DNA of 64,000 bases from Occallatibacter riparius (GCF_025264625.1 NZ_CP093313.1:434001-498000), one strand, 5' to 3'. Positions 42,301-51,007 are shown, numbered from the stretch's first letter. Program-made: numbers and translations. The notes: generated from the sequence alone by a model not told the origin.

Positions 42301-42718
42301 GACCGGCTCTTCGGCAGTGTCGGCGACGGTTCAGATCGACACGAACGCGTCAGACTGCGTGAGCGCTGGGGCGATCAGGACCACTGGACCGCATGGCATG
42401 CGACTGCTTCCGCGCGGCGGATCGGCACATGCGAGCAACCAGAAGAGCAGCGGCTCCATTCCGGGCGGACTGGCGTTTGCTGGACTTCTGCTGGCCGGGT
42501 TGCTGGGCCGCTCCTCGCGCAAGCTGCGCGGATTGGCCTGCGTGATCGCGCTGACAGCCATAGCGTTCGGCCTGAGCGCATGCGGCAGCACCAGCGGCGG
42601 CGGTTCATCGGGGGTGTCGAATCCACCCAAAGGAACGTACACCATCACGCTTATCGGTGAGGACGTGACAGACACCTCGATCACAGCGCAGGGCAGCTTC
42701 ACGCTGGTCATCAAATAG
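39377..42718 (+). CDS. S53 family (sedolisin/kumamolisin) peptidase
   Basis: 1113 residues. Signal peptide (1-32), pro-kumamolisin activation domain (~55-195, KWLTPEQFGAMYGPADSDIA) and S53 catalytic domain with Glu328 and Asp332 (SEAYLDMEIS), oxyanion Asp408 (VSSGDNGSAG) and nucleophile Ser614 (GFGGTSAAAP). Then Ig-like repeats (~715-910, TVTFNDGTTKLGTGTLASGK) and a tail with two hydrophobic spans around RSSRKLRG, the second ending in LSACGS, followed by a short beta segment. Acid-active secreted endopeptidase that likely digests extracellular protein; the tail is common in acidobacterial exported proteins and may anchor it. Confidence 0.92.
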   Translation: MKTMFALCRQYRLRVCGAAASTLLAASSLLGAQNVAPRITEPVDDAARVSLKGSVSAAVRAATDLGEVPASTQMTHVRLGLKRSEAQQAALEQYLAELQQKSSPNYHKWLTPEQFGAMYGPADSDIAAIVAWLESQGLTVEPISKGKTDVAFSGTAGQIAKAFGTSIHSFRLGDREFMSNTTEPRIPAALAGVVSGVTHLSTLAPRPMSHRGTPATLNINTGRFTPMSDAAGAGPHPELSFSGSSSGSQYLYVVPADAATIYNAPNSFNGTFTGSQSYTGAGVTIGIGGDANVSTTPVVNYRKAFLGNSTAPTITYTDTVNSTNDASEAYLDMEISGGMAPSAKIHYYASQNLYDAISQALNDNTVDIFSLSFGLCELYYTTSDNQTINSWWSQAAAQGIAVTVSSGDNGSAGCDPTSDSSGNSITAAKVGLQVNGLASTPYNIAVGGTDYKALHDNFSLYATPPGSTGVSGSASTFFRTALKYIPETTWNDSTSNNTTISANVPWTKVTDQNIVAGSGGKSTCSTNTTVSTTSTFTPGTCTSGYAKPSWQQTGTSNDSDGARDLPDVSLLSGNGLYSAVWTVCDTYVPSGSTQALNCSDMSGAYNVDGFGGTSAAAPAFAGMLALVQESQGGGRLGQAAENLYNLNKNSANASKIFHDVTVGNISVPCTAGTPNCGSNGFLKGFDTATGYDLATGLGSVDVSALIANWANSTGTATATVTVTPASSTVNVANTLDVKVVVSGGSGGPTGSVTLKSGTYTSAITNLNSGSATITIPGNKLAVGVDTLTATYGGDGIYASASGTAMVTVDSATLTPTTTTLTVDNASPTQGTNITLTATLAPSAATGTVTFNDGTTKLGTGTLASGKATFQTSSLSVGAHAITAVYGGDTSYASSTSTAVTVTVAAPIKGSFTLALSPSSLTVSRGSSGNETMTLTPANGYKGTVQFSVTTSDNNALANLCVFGGTGFDTNGNLQVTGSSAVSATVQIDTNASDCVSAGAIRTTGPHGMRLLPRGGSAHASNQKSSGSIPGGLAFAGLLLAGLLGRSSRKLRGLACVIALTAIAFGLSACGSTSGGGSSGVSNPPKGTYTITLIGEDVTDTSITAQGSFTLVIK

Positions 42719-42740
42719 AAGAGGTGATCTTTCACTCCGC

Positions 42741-42769
42741 AGCGGGCGCTTCGGCGCCCGCTTTCTTTT
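42741..42769 (+). terminator. Rho-independent terminator of S53 gene
   Basis: AGCGGGCGC / GCGCCCGCT stem with a TTCG tetraloop (42741-42762), followed by TTCTTTT. Strong, canonical. Confidence 0.92.
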
Positions 42770-42838
42770 GGCGGTAAGCGCGTGGGAGCGGACGAACGCG
42801 AACAGGCTCGGCTTTGATACACTCCGAAGCCGGAGGCC

Positions 42839-44005
42839 GTGATCTTGAGCACGCACAAACCTGCTCCACTTACCCGACTCAGTGAAGAAGAAGAGCTGTT
42901 CTATTCGACCGTGCGGCAGTTTGCCCAGGAGACGATTGCGCCGCTGGTGCACACGATGGACGAGGAACAGCAGATGGCGCCCAGCCTGGCGAAGAAGCTG
43001 TTCGAGCTGGGCCTGATGGGCATTGAGGCGGCCGAGGAGCATGGCGGAGCCGGCGGGACCTTCTTCGAGGCGGCTCTCGCGATCGAGGCGATCTCGACTG
43101 TTGACCCGGGTGTGGCGGTGCTGGTGGATGTGCACAACACGCTGGTGATCAACGCGCTGCGCCGCTGGGCGAGCGATGCGCAGAAGCGCAAGTGGCTGCC
43201 GAAGCTGGCGACTGACACGGTAGGCGCGTACGCGCTGAGCGAGGCGGGATCGGGCTCGGATGCGTTCGCTCTGCAGACGCGGGCGGAAAAGGCAGGCGGC
43301 GGCTATCGGCTGAATGGGCGCAAGCTGTGGATCAGCAACGCGAAGGAAGCGGGGCTGTTCATCGTGTTTGCGACGATTGATCAGGCGGCGGGATACAAGG
43401 GGATTACGGCGTTTCTCATCGAAAAGGGCATGGCGGGGTTCACGGTGGGTCGCAAGGAAGACAAGCTGGGGATTCGCGCGTCGAGCACCTGCGAGCTGAT
43501 CTTCGACAACTGCGAGGTTCCGGCGGAGAACGTGCTGGGCGAGGCGGGCAAGGGATACAAGATTGCGATCGAGACGCTGAATGAAGGCCGCATCGGGATC
43601 GGCGCTCAGATGCTGGGCCTGGCTGAAGGCGCGTGGGGACATGCTGCGAAATACGCGCAGGAGCGGAAGCAGTTCGGAAAGGCGATTGCCGAGTTCCAGG
43701 CGGTGCAGTTTGCGCTGGCGGAGATGGCGACGGAGATTGAAGCGGCGCGACTGCTGGTCTACAACGCTGCGAGGCTGAAGGATGCAGGGCAGCCATACCT
43801 CAAAGAAGCTGCGATGGCAAAGCTGTTTGCTTCGCAGGTGGCCGAGAAGACGGCGAGCCAGTGCGTGGAGATTTTCGGCGGCAATGGCTTTGTACGCGAT
43901 TATCCAGCGGAGAAGTATTATCGCGATGCGAAGGTCGGGAAGATTTACGAGGGTACCTCGAACATGCAGTTGATGACGATTGCCAAACAGATGCTCGGGA
44001 AGTAA
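42839..44005 (+). CDS. Acyl-CoA dehydrogenase
   Basis: 388 residues from GTG 42839 with GGAGG upstream (TTG 42845 is possible). It has the family landmarks AYALSEAGSGSDA (~residue 140), WISNAKEAGLFIVFA, RKQFGKAIAEFQAVQ (~280), FGGNGFVRDYP (~350) and KIYEGTSNMQ, whose Glu (~371) is the catalytic base. FAD enzyme that oxidises short or branched-chain acyl-CoA and passes electrons to ETF. The chain length preference cannot be read. Stands alone. Confidence 0.93.
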   Translation: MILSTHKPAPLTRLSEEEELFYSTVRQFAQETIAPLVHTMDEEQQMAPSLAKKLFELGLMGIEAAEEHGGAGGTFFEAALAIEAISTVDPGVAVLVDVHNTLVINALRRWASDAQKRKWLPKLATDTVGAYALSEAGSGSDAFALQTRAEKAGGGYRLNGRKLWISNAKEAGLFIVFATIDQAAGYKGITAFLIEKGMAGFTVGRKEDKLGIRASSTCELIFDNCEVPAENVLGEAGKGYKIAIETLNEGRIGIGAQMLGLAEGAWGHAAKYAQERKQFGKAIAEFQAVQFALAEMATEIEAARLLVYNAARLKDAGQPYLKEAAMAKLFASQVAEKTASQCVEIFGGNGFVRDYPAEKYYRDAKVGKIYEGTSNMQLMTIAKQMLGK

Positions 44006-44103
44006 GGCGCCCTTCCCTTCCACATGGCGACGTAGACGATGGAATAGAAACACACTTGTTCAGTTCTCCTCTGTGCAGGCTTTCAGAGATCGCAGGAGGA
44101 TGA

Positions 44104-45078
44104 ATGAGCAAGGACGTTGTGAACGATGCGCCTGTGCCGGACGCGCATGACGGTATTGATCGCCGGAACTTTCTCTCATGCATGGCATGGGCTGGTACCG
44201 GGCTGCTGTGGTCGATGGTCGGAGGCGTCCCGAGCGCCCGATTGCTCGGTCAATCTAAGGCGAGTGGACGCTTTGGTGGACATGAAGACTTTACGTTCGC
44301 GCATATCAGCGACAGCCACATCGGATTTAACAAAGGCGCAAATCCGGATGTCTCCGGCACGCTGCGCAAGGCCATCGATCGCGCTAACACGATGGCAGCG
44401 GGCATGAAGCCGCCGGACTTCCTGCTGCACACCGGCGACATCACGCAGAATTCAAAAGCAACTGAGTTTGACACGGCCGCGGAGTTGAACAAGAGCTTTC
44501 GCGGTGAGGTGTTCTATGTGCCGGGCGAGCACGATTTTATCGACGACGGCGAGCAGTACAAGCAGCGCTTTGGCAAGAACACCGTCGGCAACGGCTGGTA
44601 CAGCTTTAATCACAAGGGAGTTCATTTTGTCGGCCTGAACAACTGCGTTCAAGTCGATGCGATGGGGAACATTGGTGCCGAGCAGCTGGCGTGGATGAGG
44701 TCCGATCTGGCTGGGCTTAGCGCATCCACTCCGATCGTGGTATTCGCGCATATTCCGCTTTGGATGGTGTATGAGAAGTGGGGCTGGGGCACCGGGGACG
44801 CGGCACAGGCTCTCGCGCTGCTGAAGCGGTTCGGCTCGGTCACTGTTCTCAACGGCCACATTCATCAAGTGATGCAAAAAGTCGAGGGGAATGTGTCGTT
44901 TCACACTGCCATGTCGACGGCGTTTCCGCAGCCCGCACCGGGCGCGGCTCCGAATCCTGGGCCGATGACGGTCGCGGCCGGCAAGCTCGCGAGTGTTATT
45001 GGCATCACGGATGTGAGAGTGGTGCGCGGGCATTCTCACCTCGCGGTGGTGGATCACACGCTTGGGGAAGGGGCATGA
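44104..45078 (+). CDS. Tat-exported metallophosphoesterase
   Basis: 324 residues, GGAGG upstream. N-terminal DRRNFLSCMAWAGTG is a twin-arginine signal, so the folded enzyme is exported. Calcineurin-like motifs in order: HISDSHIG (~75), LLHTGDIT (~110), PGEHDF (~140, where Asn of GNHD is Glu), AHIPLW (~220), NGHIHQ (~255). A dinuclear-metal phosphoesterase of the periplasm; substrate unknown. The GEHD variant lacks the usual Asn that contacts the metal. ATGA overlap with the dihaem cytochrome gene suggests a joint role. Confidence 0.88.
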   Translation: MSKDVVNDAPVPDAHDGIDRRNFLSCMAWAGTGLLWSMVGGVPSARLLGQSKASGRFGGHEDFTFAHISDSHIGFNKGANPDVSGTLRKAIDRANTMAAGMKPPDFLLHTGDITQNSKATEFDTAAELNKSFRGEVFYVPGEHDFIDDGEQYKQRFGKNTVGNGWYSFNHKGVHFVGLNNCVQVDAMGNIGAEQLAWMRSDLAGLSASTPIVVFAHIPLWMVYEKWGWGTGDAAQALALLKRFGSVTVLNGHIHQVMQKVEGNVSFHTAMSTAFPQPAPGAAPNPGPMTVAAGKLASVIGITDVRVVRGHSHLAVVDHTLGEGA

Positions 45079-45848
45079 CGGTTGCGAGCAAGCTGGGCAT
45101 CGCGTTCGCCGTCATTGTTACGTCTGTCGCTCTCGCTCAGGTCCATCCGTTCGGCGATCCGAAACGCGACTCTCAGGAGTCGCGTGAAGGCTTGCTTCAG
45201 GCGGCAGGAATGCCCGATTCCGCACGCCGCACGTTGGTCACTAAATGCGCTGACTGCCATTCCAACGCGACGCGCTGGCCGGTGTACTCGCGGGTCGCAC
45301 CGGCATCCTGGCTGATCGAGCGGGATGTGGCGGAGGGGCGCAGGCACATGAATCTGTCGCGCTGGCATGAGTTGTCATCCGATCAGCAGCAGTCACTGGA
45401 GCAGGAGATTGCGCAGGAGGCAAAGGCGGGTGAGATGCCTCCGGTGCAGTATCGGCTGCTGCACTGGACGGCGCGCCTGAACGCGGCTGACCGGGCGGCG
45501 TTGGGCGCGCTTGCTCCGGCAGGAGATGGCGAGTTGGGGACGGCGAAGGCTGGAGATGCGGAGCGAGGGCGCGACCTTTTCGGCGGACGGTGTACTGGCT
45601 GCCATGCACTCGATGCGGATCGGGAAGGGCCGCGGCTGCGCGGAGTGTACGGGAGGCGCGCGGGCTCGGTGCCTGGTTTCGGGTACTCGTCGGCATTGAG
45701 GAATTCAGGAGTGACCTGGTCCGACGCCACTCTGGAACGATGGCTCAGCGGCACGGATGCGATGGTGCCGGGCAATGCTATGGAGTTCTTTGTTCCGAGG
45801 GCACAGGAGCGAGCCGATCTGATCGCCTTCCTAAAGTCGTTGCACTAG
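45075..45848 (+). CDS. Dihaem c-type cytochrome with haem-binding domain
   Basis: 257 residues from ATG 45075 (ATGA overlap). Signal peptide (1-21). Residues ~25-145 are a haem-binding domain with CADCHSN and a later MPPVQY element; ~165-257 is a class I cytochrome c with CTGCHAL and a distal Met in AMVPGNAMEFF. Periplasmic electron carrier, presumably working with, or regulated with, the metallophosphoesterase. It converges with relA/spoT only 10 bp downstream. Confidence 0.9.
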   Translation: MTVASKLGIAFAVIVTSVALAQVHPFGDPKRDSQESREGLLQAAGMPDSARRTLVTKCADCHSNATRWPVYSRVAPASWLIERDVAEGRRHMNLSRWHELSSDQQQSLEQEIAQEAKAGEMPPVQYRLLHWTARLNAADRAALGALAPAGDGELGTAKAGDAERGRDLFGGRCTGCHALDADREGPRLRGVYGRRAGSVPGFGYSSALRNSGVTWSDATLERWLSGTDAMVPGNAMEFFVPRAQERADLIAFLKSLH

Positions 45849-45858
45849 CACGGGCGCG

Positions 45859-48183
45859 TCAGATTTTCTGGGTGCGCTGAACGGAGCGAACGCCGGGAAC
45901 GCGGCGGAGGCCGAGGACCATCTTGTTGAGATGGCGCAGGTCTTCGGCTTCGACGACGAATTCCACAGCGGCTTCGCCGTTCTTGTCGTGCTTGGTATCG
46001 ACGCCGCGGATGTTGGTGTCGTCGTCAGAGATGACGGCGGTGAGTTCTTTCAACATGCCGGCGCGGTCGTCGCAGAAGACGGTGATCTTGACGGGGTAGC
46101 GCTGGCGGCGGCCGGGTGTTTCGTCGCCTACTCGGGACCACTCTACGGCGATGCGGCGGTCGCTCTCGTAAAGCAGGTTCTGCACGTTAGGACAACTGCG
46201 CGCGTGAACGGCCACGCCTTTGCCGCGGGTGACGTAACCCACGATCTCTTCGCCGCGGATGGGATTGCAACATCGCGCTCGATAGACGAGCAGATCATTC
46301 TGGCCTTCAACTTGGAGAGAGTCAGAGCCCGTGAGGTGCAGCTTGCGGACGGCCTCGGACATCTCGCCGGGCTGGGGCTCAGCGGCAACATCTTCCCCGG
46401 GCTGGTGGACCATGCCGGGCGCGAGCTTGTTGAGCACCTGATGCGCGGAGTGCTTGCCTTGGCCCAGCGTCGCGAGCAGGTCAGCGGCAGTCGCGACTCC
46501 ATACTCGTTGGCGATGCGGCCGAGGTCCTGGTCAGAGAGCTGCGCCATGGGCACCTTGTAGCGGCGGGCTTCTTTTTCAAGGAGCTTGCGGCCGATGTCG
46601 ACGGCGCGGCGGCGCTGGTCTTCATTGAGCCAGTGCTTAATCTTGTTGCGGGCGCGCGGACTCTTGACGAAGGTGAGCCAGTCGCGGCTGGGCTTGTGGT
46701 CTTTCTGGGTGACGATCTCGACGATGTCGCCGGTGCGGAGCTTGGTGCGGAGCGGCACCATGCGACCGTTGACCTTCGCGCCGACACAGGTGTGTCCGAC
46801 TTCAGTGTGGATGGTGTAGGCAAAATCGACAGGAGTGCCGTCTGCCGGAACCACAACGACCTTCCCCTTGGGCGTGAAGGTGTAAACCTCGTCGGGATAG
46901 AGGTCCATCTTCAGGCTGGAGAGGAATTCGTTGGGATCGGTCATCTCCTTCTGCCACTCGACGAGTTGGCGGATCCAGGCGAGACGCTCTTCGTCGCGGG
47001 CGGTGACGGGGTCACCCTTGGCCTTGTACTTCCAGTGTGCCGCGATGCCTTCCTCGGCGATGCGGTGCATCTCCTCTGTGCGGATCTGTACCTCGAACTG
47101 GTGCCCCCCCTCGCCGATGACCGTGGTGTGCAGCGACTGGTAGCGGTTGGCGCGGGGGATGGCGATGAAGTCCTTGATGCGGCCGGGGACCGGTCGCCAT
47201 ATTGAGTGGATGAGACCGAAGACGGCGTAGCAAGCGCCGACGTCCTGGGTTATGACGCGGATAGCGAGGAAGTCGTAGACCTGGTCGAACGAGCTGCGCT
47301 GGCGCTGGATCTTCTGGAAGATGGAGTAGAGGCGCTTGATGCGCCATTCGACGCGGGCGTCGATGTTGTTCTCACGCAACTGCTCGTTCAGAATGTCTTC
47401 AACAGTGCGCAGGAACTGCTCGCCCTCGACGCGGCGGGCTTCGACGGCCTGCGACATCTTTTCGTAGCTGACCGGATCAGTGTAGCGGAACGCGAGATCT
47501 TCGAGTTCGCCGCGCACCTTGCCCATACCGAGGCGGTGGGCCAGGGGGGCGTAGATGTCCATGGTCTCGCGGGCGATAGCTTCCTGGCGGTCGGGCTTGA
47601 GGTGCTCAAGGGTCCGCATATTGTGCAGGCGATCGGCGAGCTTGATGAGCACCACGCGAATGTCGGTGACCATGGCGAGAAGCATCTTGCGGACGTTCTC
47701 AGCCTGCCGGTCTTCGCGGTTGGCGAATTGGATCTTGTCGATCTTGGTGACGCCCTCGACGATGTGGGCTACCTGGTCGCCGAAGTTGACGGCGATTTCG
47801 TCGCTGGTGGCGGGGGTGTCCTCAACCGCATCGTGGAGAAGCCCGGCGGCGATGGCCGTGGCGTCGAGCTTCATCTCGACAAGAACTTCCGCCACTTCAA
47901 GCGGATGGATGATGTAGGGCTCGCCGGAGGCCCGCATCTGGCCGGCGTGGTGCTGGACGCAGAATTCCCAGGCTTTACGGATTAGGCAAACGTCTTCATT
48001 GGGGCGATTCGCCAGCACCTGGCGCAGAAGGCTCTCGAAGCGCTGATCGATGTCGGCCTGGGTTAGGTTGCGGCGAGATTTGGGCGGCTTTGATTCGGGC
48101 CGCGCCGGGGCCGGAGTCCCCTGAACCGCAGTCTCAGCTGCAGGGGCAGAGGCATCGGGTATGGTCTGCCGGACCGTCGCCAT
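45859..48183 (-). CDS. Bifunctional (p)ppGpp synthetase/hydrolase (RelA/SpoT)
   Basis: 774 residues on the minus strand. An HD hydrolase domain (~75-175, IIHPLEVAEV, LLHDAVEDT), synthetase domain (~290-400, DFLAIRVI, RYQSLHTTVIG, EVQIRTEEMH), TGS domain (~440-500, YTFTPKGKVVVVPADGTPVD) and C-terminal ACT domain (~700-774) are in the usual order. The intact HDxxED supports hydrolase activity, so it is a Rel-type enzyme controlling the stringent response. A ~45-residue Pro/Ala-rich N-terminal extension precedes the HD domain. Confidence 0.96.
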   Translation of the reverse strand: MATVRQTIPDASAPAAETAVQGTPAPARPESKPPKSRRNLTQADIDQRFESLLRQVLANRPNEDVCLIRKAWEFCVQHHAGQMRASGEPYIIHPLEVAEVLVEMKLDATAIAAGLLHDAVEDTPATSDEIAVNFGDQVAHIVEGVTKIDKIQFANREDRQAENVRKMLLAMVTDIRVVLIKLADRLHNMRTLEHLKPDRQEAIARETMDIYAPLAHRLGMGKVRGELEDLAFRYTDPVSYEKMSQAVEARRVEGEQFLRTVEDILNEQLRENNIDARVEWRIKRLYSIFQKIQRQRSSFDQVYDFLAIRVITQDVGACYAVFGLIHSIWRPVPGRIKDFIAIPRANRYQSLHTTVIGEGGHQFEVQIRTEEMHRIAEEGIAAHWKYKAKGDPVTARDEERLAWIRQLVEWQKEMTDPNEFLSSLKMDLYPDEVYTFTPKGKVVVVPADGTPVDFAYTIHTEVGHTCVGAKVNGRMVPLRTKLRTGDIVEIVTQKDHKPSRDWLTFVKSPRARNKIKHWLNEDQRRRAVDIGRKLLEKEARRYKVPMAQLSDQDLGRIANEYGVATAADLLATLGQGKHSAHQVLNKLAPGMVHQPGEDVAAEPQPGEMSEAVRKLHLTGSDSLQVEGQNDLLVYRARCCNPIRGEEIVGYVTRGKGVAVHARSCPNVQNLLYESDRRIAVEWSRVGDETPGRRQRYPVKITVFCDDRAGMLKELTAVISDDDTNIRGVDTKHDKNGEAAVEFVVEAEDLRHLNKMVLGLRRVPGVRSVQRTQKI

Positions 48184-48562
48184 ACTTCATTATAGGCAGA
48201 TCGTGTTTCAGAAGCACCTGAGAGGAGGTGAGATAGACCCAGGAATGCCGGTACTGCGCCGGTTTAGGAAACCAGGAATGAGCTGCTGGAAGCGGCGAAA
48301 AAGTGGTGCTTATGCGAATAGATGGTAGCGTTTCCGCAGTTGGGATGTCGGTGTCTTGCGGCCCATTTGAGTGTGTCGGCAATCACAGCCCGGGCACCCG
48401 AAGGCGGGGGTAAAGTACCCAGCGGACTACGGTCAGACCAGAGTCCGTTCTGTGTTTGGATCCCGCCGAATTCACGGCTGAGAAAGCCGCTGGGCATCGG
48501 CGCTGGTAGTACGCAGCAAGCCGGATTCTGGCCTGCCCCAAGTGTCCAGAACCGAGGATCTT
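48184..48562. other. Divergent region with stacked hairpins
   Basis: 379 bp between relA/spoT (minus) and a cytochrome gene (plus). No gene is seen. Around 48407-48520 several hairpins follow one another: GGGTA/TACCC, CGGACT/AGTCCG with an inner GGT/ACC, and CGGCT/AGCCG. It may be a structured leader of either gene; I found no match to a known riboswitch class. Confidence 0.4.
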
Positions 48563-48991
48563 ATGTTGAAACGCTTCGCAGTCATAGCCGCCGCAGCTGC
48601 TCTTTTTATGGCTGCCGGTTATGCCAATGACAACAAAGGAAAAGTGACCGTTCCCGTGGAGCGGGTAAATCCCACGGATGGCAAACTTATGTACAACAGC
48701 TACTGCGCGCCGTGCCATGGCACGGACGGACGCGGGGCTGGACCGGTTGCCGGTGCTTTGAAGTCGCAGCCGACCGACCTGACAATCCTGGCCAAGGCCA
48801 ACAACGGGAAGTTTCCGGATGCGCATCTCGTATCAGTGCTGCAGTTTGGCTCGAGCCTGCCCGCGCACGGGAGCGCACAAATGCCGGTGTGGGGCCAGCT
48901 TCTTGGTAAGATAGACACCGTTCACAAGCAGGACACGCAGCTCAGAATCGCGAATCTGAGCCACTACCTGCAGAGCATTCAGGCGAAGTAA
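48563..48991 (+). CDS. Exported c-type cytochrome
   Basis: 142 residues from ATG 48563 with GAGG upstream; an earlier in-frame start would break the signal peptide. Signal peptide (1-22, FAVIAAAAALFMAAGYA), then CAPCHGTDGRGAG haem site (~residue 50) and a likely axial Met in SAQMPVWGQLL. A single-haem class I cytochrome c acting in the periplasm. Stands alone downstream of a hairpin-rich region. Confidence 0.9.
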   Translation: MLKRFAVIAAAAALFMAAGYANDNKGKVTVPVERVNPTDGKLMYNSYCAPCHGTDGRGAGPVAGALKSQPTDLTILAKANNGKFPDAHLVSVLQFGSSLPAHGSAQMPVWGQLLGKIDTVHKQDTQLRIANLSHYLQSIQAK

Positions 48992-49031
48992 GCAGCCGGC
49001 GGCGGCTTTGCTCCGGCCGTGAGGAGGAGCA

Positions 49032-50426
49032 ATGCCAAAACCAGCGAAAACATCGAAAGGCAAATTGAAGGCGCCCGCGTCCAGAACAGGCGGGGCGCCT
49101 TCTGATTTTCAGGCTAGGAATTCGGGTAAGTCTCAGAAGCCTGGGGGAGCGGAAGTTTCAACGAAGCCAAAGAGGACGCCGGCTCCGGCTTCGGGTGGCC
49201 CATCTGCTTTCGGTGCACGGATAAGCCAGCGGGCGGCCGACCGGCTGCGCAGCGGACATGTGTGGGTGTACGCGTCGGATGTGGAGAGTCTGGAGACGGG
49301 GGGTGAGTCCGCTCCCGCTCTGCTGCCGGTTGCGGATAATCGCGGCCTTCTGCTGGGAACCGCGCTCTACAGTCCGTATTCGCAGATTGCGCTGCGGCTG
49401 GTGTCGCACGAGGCGATCGGCGGGAGAGTGTGGCTGGGGCTGCTGGAGTCGAGATTACGGAAGGCGATTGCCGGCCGCGCGGCTTTGCTGGGCGAGAACA
49501 CGAATGCGTGCAGGCTGGTCTTCAGCGAGGCAGATGAGATTCCCGGGCTGGTAGCTGACCGGTACGGCGACCTGGTGATTCTGCAACTGCTGACGCGGGG
49601 ACTGGATTCGGCGGCCGTGCGAGATGCCTGCGTGCGGGTGCTGCGCGAGGAGCTGTCGCCGGCGGCGATTTTGGAGCGGCCGGATCCCAGGGTGCGCGAA
49701 CTGGAGGGGCTGTCGGCTCCGGGGCTGGCGCCGCTGTGGGCGAAGGACGCCGAGTCTCAGTTGACCAGCACGGTCTTCCGGCTGAATGGACTGGAATTCT
49801 TCTACGACGCGAATGGCGGCCAGAAGACCGGGGCGTTCCTCGATCAGCGTGCCAATTACCTGGCGACTGCGAATTGGGCGGAACGGCTGAATACGACAGG
49901 GCGGGCGCTGGACGTCTGCACCTACCAAGGCGGCTTTGCACTGCACCTGGCGCGCGTGTGCCGGCAGGTGACGGGCATCGATGCCTCCCGGGCATCGCTC
50001 GAAGTTGCGGAGAAGAATCTGGAACGAAACCGGGCACGTCTGAAGGCCGAAGTGGACTGGGTCGACGCCGACGCATTCGATCTTTTGCGCGACTGGTCAG
50101 ATGCGAAGGAAAGCTTCGACACGATCGTGCTGGATCCGCCGGCGTTTGCAAAGACGAAGCGAGCGGTAGAAGGCGCGCTCCGCGGCTACAAGGAGCTGAA
50201 CCTGAGGGCGCTGAAGATGATCCGACCCGGCGGGCTGCTCGTGACGTGTTCCTGCTCGCATCACGTGGGTTGGAGCGATCTGGAAGGCGCCGTGGCTTCG
50301 GCTGCGGCCGACGCGCACCGGCGCGTGCGGATCCTGGAGAGGCGCGGGGCGGCGCTGGATCATCCGGTGGTGCTGAATCTGCCCGAGAGCGAGTATCTGA
50401 AGTGCCTGGTGCTTGAGGTGGATTAG
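49032..50426 (+). CDS. Class I rRNA methyltransferase (RlmI-like)
   Basis: 464 residues, GGAGGAG upstream. The first ~60 residues are a basic, disordered extension. A PUA domain (~62-145, FGARISQRAADRLRSGHVWV) and linker precede the methyltransferase domain (~230-464): GQKTGAFLDQRANYL, ALDVCTYQGGFALHLA (SAM site), VDADAFDLLRDW, IVLDPPAFAKTKRAVEGALR (DPPxF) and CSCSHHV. This order matches RlmI, which makes m5C in 23S rRNA. The extension is not usual. It converges with, and overlaps by 4 bp, the next gene. Confidence 0.9.
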   Translation: MPKPAKTSKGKLKAPASRTGGAPSDFQARNSGKSQKPGGAEVSTKPKRTPAPASGGPSAFGARISQRAADRLRSGHVWVYASDVESLETGGESAPALLPVADNRGLLLGTALYSPYSQIALRLVSHEAIGGRVWLGLLESRLRKAIAGRAALLGENTNACRLVFSEADEIPGLVADRYGDLVILQLLTRGLDSAAVRDACVRVLREELSPAAILERPDPRVRELEGLSAPGLAPLWAKDAESQLTSTVFRLNGLEFFYDANGGQKTGAFLDQRANYLATANWAERLNTTGRALDVCTYQGGFALHLARVCRQVTGIDASRASLEVAEKNLERNRARLKAEVDWVDADAFDLLRDWSDAKESFDTIVLDPPAFAKTKRAVEGALRGYKELNLRALKMIRPGGLLVTCSCSHHVGWSDLEGAVASAAADAHRRVRILERRGAALDHPVVLNLPESEYLKCLVLEVD

Positions 50427-51007
50427 GCGGCTGAACGCTTCTTCCATGAGAAAAGGCGAGTGAGCCGACTCTGGTGCTGCGGGGACTGCGCGGGCGTTGG
50501 TTCCGTGTGCCGCATTTCCGCGATGGTCTGCTTCACCTGGGTACGCAGGCTCTCCACTTCAAAAGCGCAGGAACGTAGGTAAGCGGAAATGGTGAGACCG
50601 GCTTCCCCGGCACGCTGGCGCAGTTGGTCATTTTCGGCGCGCGTGAGGCGGACAGTCACGCTGGCTGACTTGCGGCCAGCAGCATCGGTACAGAGCGACG
50701 ATGCCTGGGCGGAGAGTGGCGCTGTGCGTTGCGGGAGGTCAGCAGAGGCGGGGCTGGAATCAAACAGCGGCAAACTGGCCGGAAACGCAGGCTGTGAGGG
50801 CTGCGCTTCCGGGCTCAACGCATGATCTGAAGAGGGCCGATACCGTGCATGCGTCTTGAGCGCATGTTCGTAGGTGAGTGTAGCGATGTCCTCGGCGAGA
50901 CCATCGAGGTCGCGTGCCGGAGGGAACTTCTTCTCCGGGGAGGCGATGTCAGCCAGCATTCCTGCAAAGCTGCGATGACCGGGGGAGGGCTGTGCGAAAG
51001 CTGACAT
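50423..51007 (-). CDS. Ribbon-helix-helix domain protein
   Basis: 194 residues, minus strand. The N-terminal two thirds are low complexity (Pro, Ser, Ala). Residues ~115-160 (SASVTVRLTRAENDQLRQRA, GEAGLTISAYLRSCAFEVE) look like a ribbon-helix-helix of the MobC/plasmid-mobilisation type, followed by a basic tail. Such proteins bind DNA as dimers. No relaxase is nearby, so a regulatory role is more likely here. Confidence 0.65.
   Translation of the reverse strand: MSAFAQPSPGHRSFAGMLADIASPEKKFPPARDLDGLAEDIATLTYEHALKTHARYRPSSDHALSPEAQPSQPAFPASLPLFDSSPASADLPQRTAPLSAQASSLCTDAAGRKSASVTVRLTRAENDQLRQRAGEAGLTISAYLRSCAFEVESLRTQVKQTIAEMRHTEPTPAQSPQHQSRLTRLFSWKKRSAA

Noticed and set aside
45931-47205. 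424-residue plus-strand ORF
   Set aside because: Antisense shadow of relA/spoT in GC-rich DNA; no sensible domain content.
48420-48520. Known riboswitch (c-di-GMP, TPP or cobalamin)
   Set aside because: Only isolated short matches such as CTGAGA; conserved cores are missing.
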